This document shows, in pieces, positions 21,751-23,192 of a DNA stretch of 23,192 nt (position 1 is its first letter; each line of letters opens with the position of its first letter). This stretch comes from Ruminococcus flavefaciens (GTDB lineage: Bacteria; Bacillota; Clostridia; Oscillospirales; Ruminococcaceae), in NCBI GenBank assembly GCA_002371825.1, contig DFHF01000009.1, positions 880 through 24,071 of the forward strand, read 5' to 3'. The notes under the pieces are model-generated. The model did no database searches. It worked only from the letters and a program-made list of their open reading frames with translations, and was not told the origin of the DNA. The position numbers and the translations under genes were made by a program.

Positions 21751-23046
21751 ATGAAAACAGTCTACACCTGCTTCTGCACAGATGTCATACACGAAGGACA
21801 CATCAATATATTAAAAGAAGCTGCAAAATACGGCCGTGTAGTCGTGGGAATACTCAGCGACCCGGCAATGATACGCTTCAACCGCTTCCCCACCGTCAGC
21901 TTTGACGAGAGGATGCGTATAGTCCAGGAGCTCGATATCGTTGACGAGGTGATCGTTCAGGACGATATAATGTACGATAATATCGTCGCCCAGCTTCACC
22001 CTGATTACATAATCCACGGCGATAACTGGCTTGAAGGACCTATGAAAGCTATAAGAGACAATGCTGAAAGTCTTCTTTCTGAGTACGGCGGAAAGGTCAT
22101 CGACGTACCTTATACATATAATGAGAATGTAAAGCGCATAGACCAGCGTATAAAGGAAAAGCTTGCTATGCCGGAATACCGCAGAAAGCGTCTGCGCCAG
22201 CTCATAGAGCTCTGCCCCATCGTAAAGACACTTGAGGTGCACAGCGGTCTTACCGGCCTCATTGCTGAAAAGACGATCGTTGACCACGACGGCCAGCTCG
22301 ATCAGTTCGATGCAATGTGGATAAGCTCGCTCTGTGATTCTACAGCTAAGGGCAAGCCTGATATAGAACTGGTGGATATGACCTCACGCTACCGCACTAT
22401 CGACGATGTTATGGAGGTAACTACAAAGCCCATAATCTTCGACGGAGATACAGGCGGACTTATCGAGCATTTCGTTTATACTGTCCGCACTCTGGAGAGA
22501 ATGGGTGTATCTGCTATAATAATCGAGGACAAGACCGGTCTTAAGAAGAATTCCCTCTTCGGGACCGAGGTCCAGCAGACACAGGATACGATCGAGCATT
22601 TCTGCGAGAAAATAAAAGCCGGCAAGAAAACTCAGCTCACAGACAGCTTCATGATAATCGCCCGTATCGAGAGCCTCATACTTGAACAGGGCATGGAAGA
22701 CGCTCTTGAACGTGCGTTTGCCTATGTTGAGGCAGGTGCAGACGGAATAATGATACACAGCCGCAAGAAGGATCCTGCTGAGATACTTGAATTCTGCGAC
22801 AAATTCCGTGAGAAGAACAGCAAGACTCCTATCGTAGTTGTTCCCACATCCTTCAATCAGATAACAGAGGGAGAGCTTGCGGAGCACGGGGTAAATATTG
22901 TAATATATGCAAATCAGCTCACAAGAAGTGCGTTCCCGGCAATGGAGCAGACTGCAAGGGATATACTCCGATATCACAGAGCCAAGGAAGTTGATGACAG
23001 GCTCATGCCTATCAAGGAGATAATCACGCTGATAGATGAGCTGTAA
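21751..23046 (+). CDS. Cytidylyltransferase-phosphoenolpyruvate mutase fusion (phosphonate biosynthesis)
   Basis: PEP mutase turns phosphoenolpyruvate into phosphonopyruvate, the carbon-phosphorus bond-forming entry step of phosphonate biosynthesis, in the cytoplasm. The 431-residue protein has two parts. Residues 1-135 are a HIGH-type nucleotidyltransferase (VYTCFCTDVIHEGHINIL; His14 and His17 as the HxGH pair; GDNW at 90-93), which may load a phosphonate onto CMP. Residues about 150-431 are the mutase, of the isocitrate-lyase superfamily: FDGDTGG at 230-236 and the signature EDKTGLKKNS at 259-268. Both catalytic motifs are intact. AAGGAGG is at 21731-21737 with a second GAGG nearer the ATG. 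The usual next genes (phosphonopyruvate decarboxylase, AEP transaminase) are not in the window, and the gene appears alone under its own promoter. The C-terminal assignment is firm; the N-terminal substrate is inferred. Confidence 0.93.
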   Translation: MKTVYTCFCTDVIHEGHINILKEAAKYGRVVVGILSDPAMIRFNRFPTVSFDERMRIVQELDIVDEVIVQDDIMYDNIVAQLHPDYIIHGDNWLEGPMKAIRDNAESLLSEYGGKVIDVPYTYNENVKRIDQRIKEKLAMPEYRRKRLRQLIELCPIVKTLEVHSGLTGLIAEKTIVDHDGQLDQFDAMWISSLCDSTAKGKPDIELVDMTSRYRTIDDVMEVTTKPIIFDGDTGGLIEHFVYTVRTLERMGVSAIIIEDKTGLKKNSLFGTEVQQTQDTIEHFCEKIKAGKKTQLTDSFMIIARIESLILEQGMEDALERAFAYVEAGADGIMIHSRKKDPAEILEFCDKFREKNSKTPIVVVPTSFNQITEGELAEHGVNIVIYANQLTRSAFPAMEQTARDILRYHRAKEVDDRLMPIKEIITLIDEL

Positions 23047-23078
23047 TAGTAAATCATCGTCACCAAAACAAAGGGATT

Positions 23079-23152
23079 CCAAAGGGTTTTCAACCCTTTG
23101 GTCAGGGTCACGGGGCAGACAGCCCCGTGCAGGGTGTGGGACAGCGTCCCAC
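23079..23152. repeat. Triple-hairpin intergenic element
   Basis: Three perfect inverted repeats in 74 bases: CCAAAGGGTT/AACCCTTTGG with a 3-base loop (23079-23101), CACGGGGC/GCCCCGTG with a 5-base loop (23109-23129) and GTGGGAC/GTCCCAC with a 3-base loop (23136-23152). No long T-tract follows on either strand. The compact series of GC-rich hairpins looks like a dispersed intergenic repeat (REP- or MITE-like) rather than a simple terminator, though it may also end the transcript. Only one copy is in this window, so repeat status is inferred. Confidence 0.6.
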
Positions 23153-23192
23153 AAAACGTAAGGCGCCTCGCAAGGGGTGAATTTCAAAACAG

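Noticed and set aside
23079..23152. CRISPR-like repeats
   Set aside because: The three stems differ in sequence and spacing, there are no direct repeats with unique spacers, and no cas genes are present.
22384..23187. 267-codon minus-strand frame opposite the PEP mutase gene
   Set aside because: It overlaps a gene with intact catalytic motifs and runs through the triple-hairpin element; no family features.

Overview
The window looks like chromosomal DNA of a Ruminococcus-like clostridium (Firmicutes, Oscillospiraceae). The evidence is a Gram-positive style S10 ribosomal operon, consensus sigma-A promoters with 17-bp spacers, strong AAGGAGG ribosome binding sites, an ATP-binding-protein-less carbohydrate ABC operon, and a secreted protein ending in a dockerin (the plug module of cellulosome-type assemblies). 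The genus is an inference.

Left, minus strand (1-4909): the front of the S10 operon, reading leftwards as rpsJ-rplC-rplD-rplW-rplB-rpsS-rplV-rpsC-rplP, with rplP cut by the window edge. It has its own extended -10 promoter (4881-4909) and a leader of about 318 nt. The leader folds into several hairpins and holds a classic intrinsic terminator before rpsJ, so attenuation is likely. The rpsJ-rplC and rplW-rplB gaps also hold hairpins.

Middle, minus strand (4997-17063): one long, tightly packed eight-gene transcription unit starting at a near-consensus promoter. In transcription order it encodes a 982-residue solute-binding protein with large N-terminal beta-rich and helical extensions; a MalF-type and a MalG-type permease; a secreted, membrane-anchored NHL-propeller/TPR protein; a Yip1-family membrane protein; a secreted protein of about 950 residues that I recognise as DUF5696 (glycoside-hydrolase-like, unknown activity); and a second MalF/MalG permease pair. 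There is no ATPase and only one binding protein. It looks like an uncharacterised glycan capture, processing and import system, and is the best candidate here for an undescribed system.

Right, plus strand (17334-23192): a two-gene ABC-2 exporter behind two tandem promoters that both carry perfect palindromes, ending in a strong terminator; a monocistronic secreted HExxH metallopeptidase-like protein with a C-terminal dockerin; a monocistronic cytidylyltransferase-PEP mutase fusion, the entry enzyme of phosphonate biosynthesis; and at the right edge a run of three perfect hairpins that looks like a dispersed intergenic repeat. I see no tRNA, rRNA, CRISPR array or intact mobile element.
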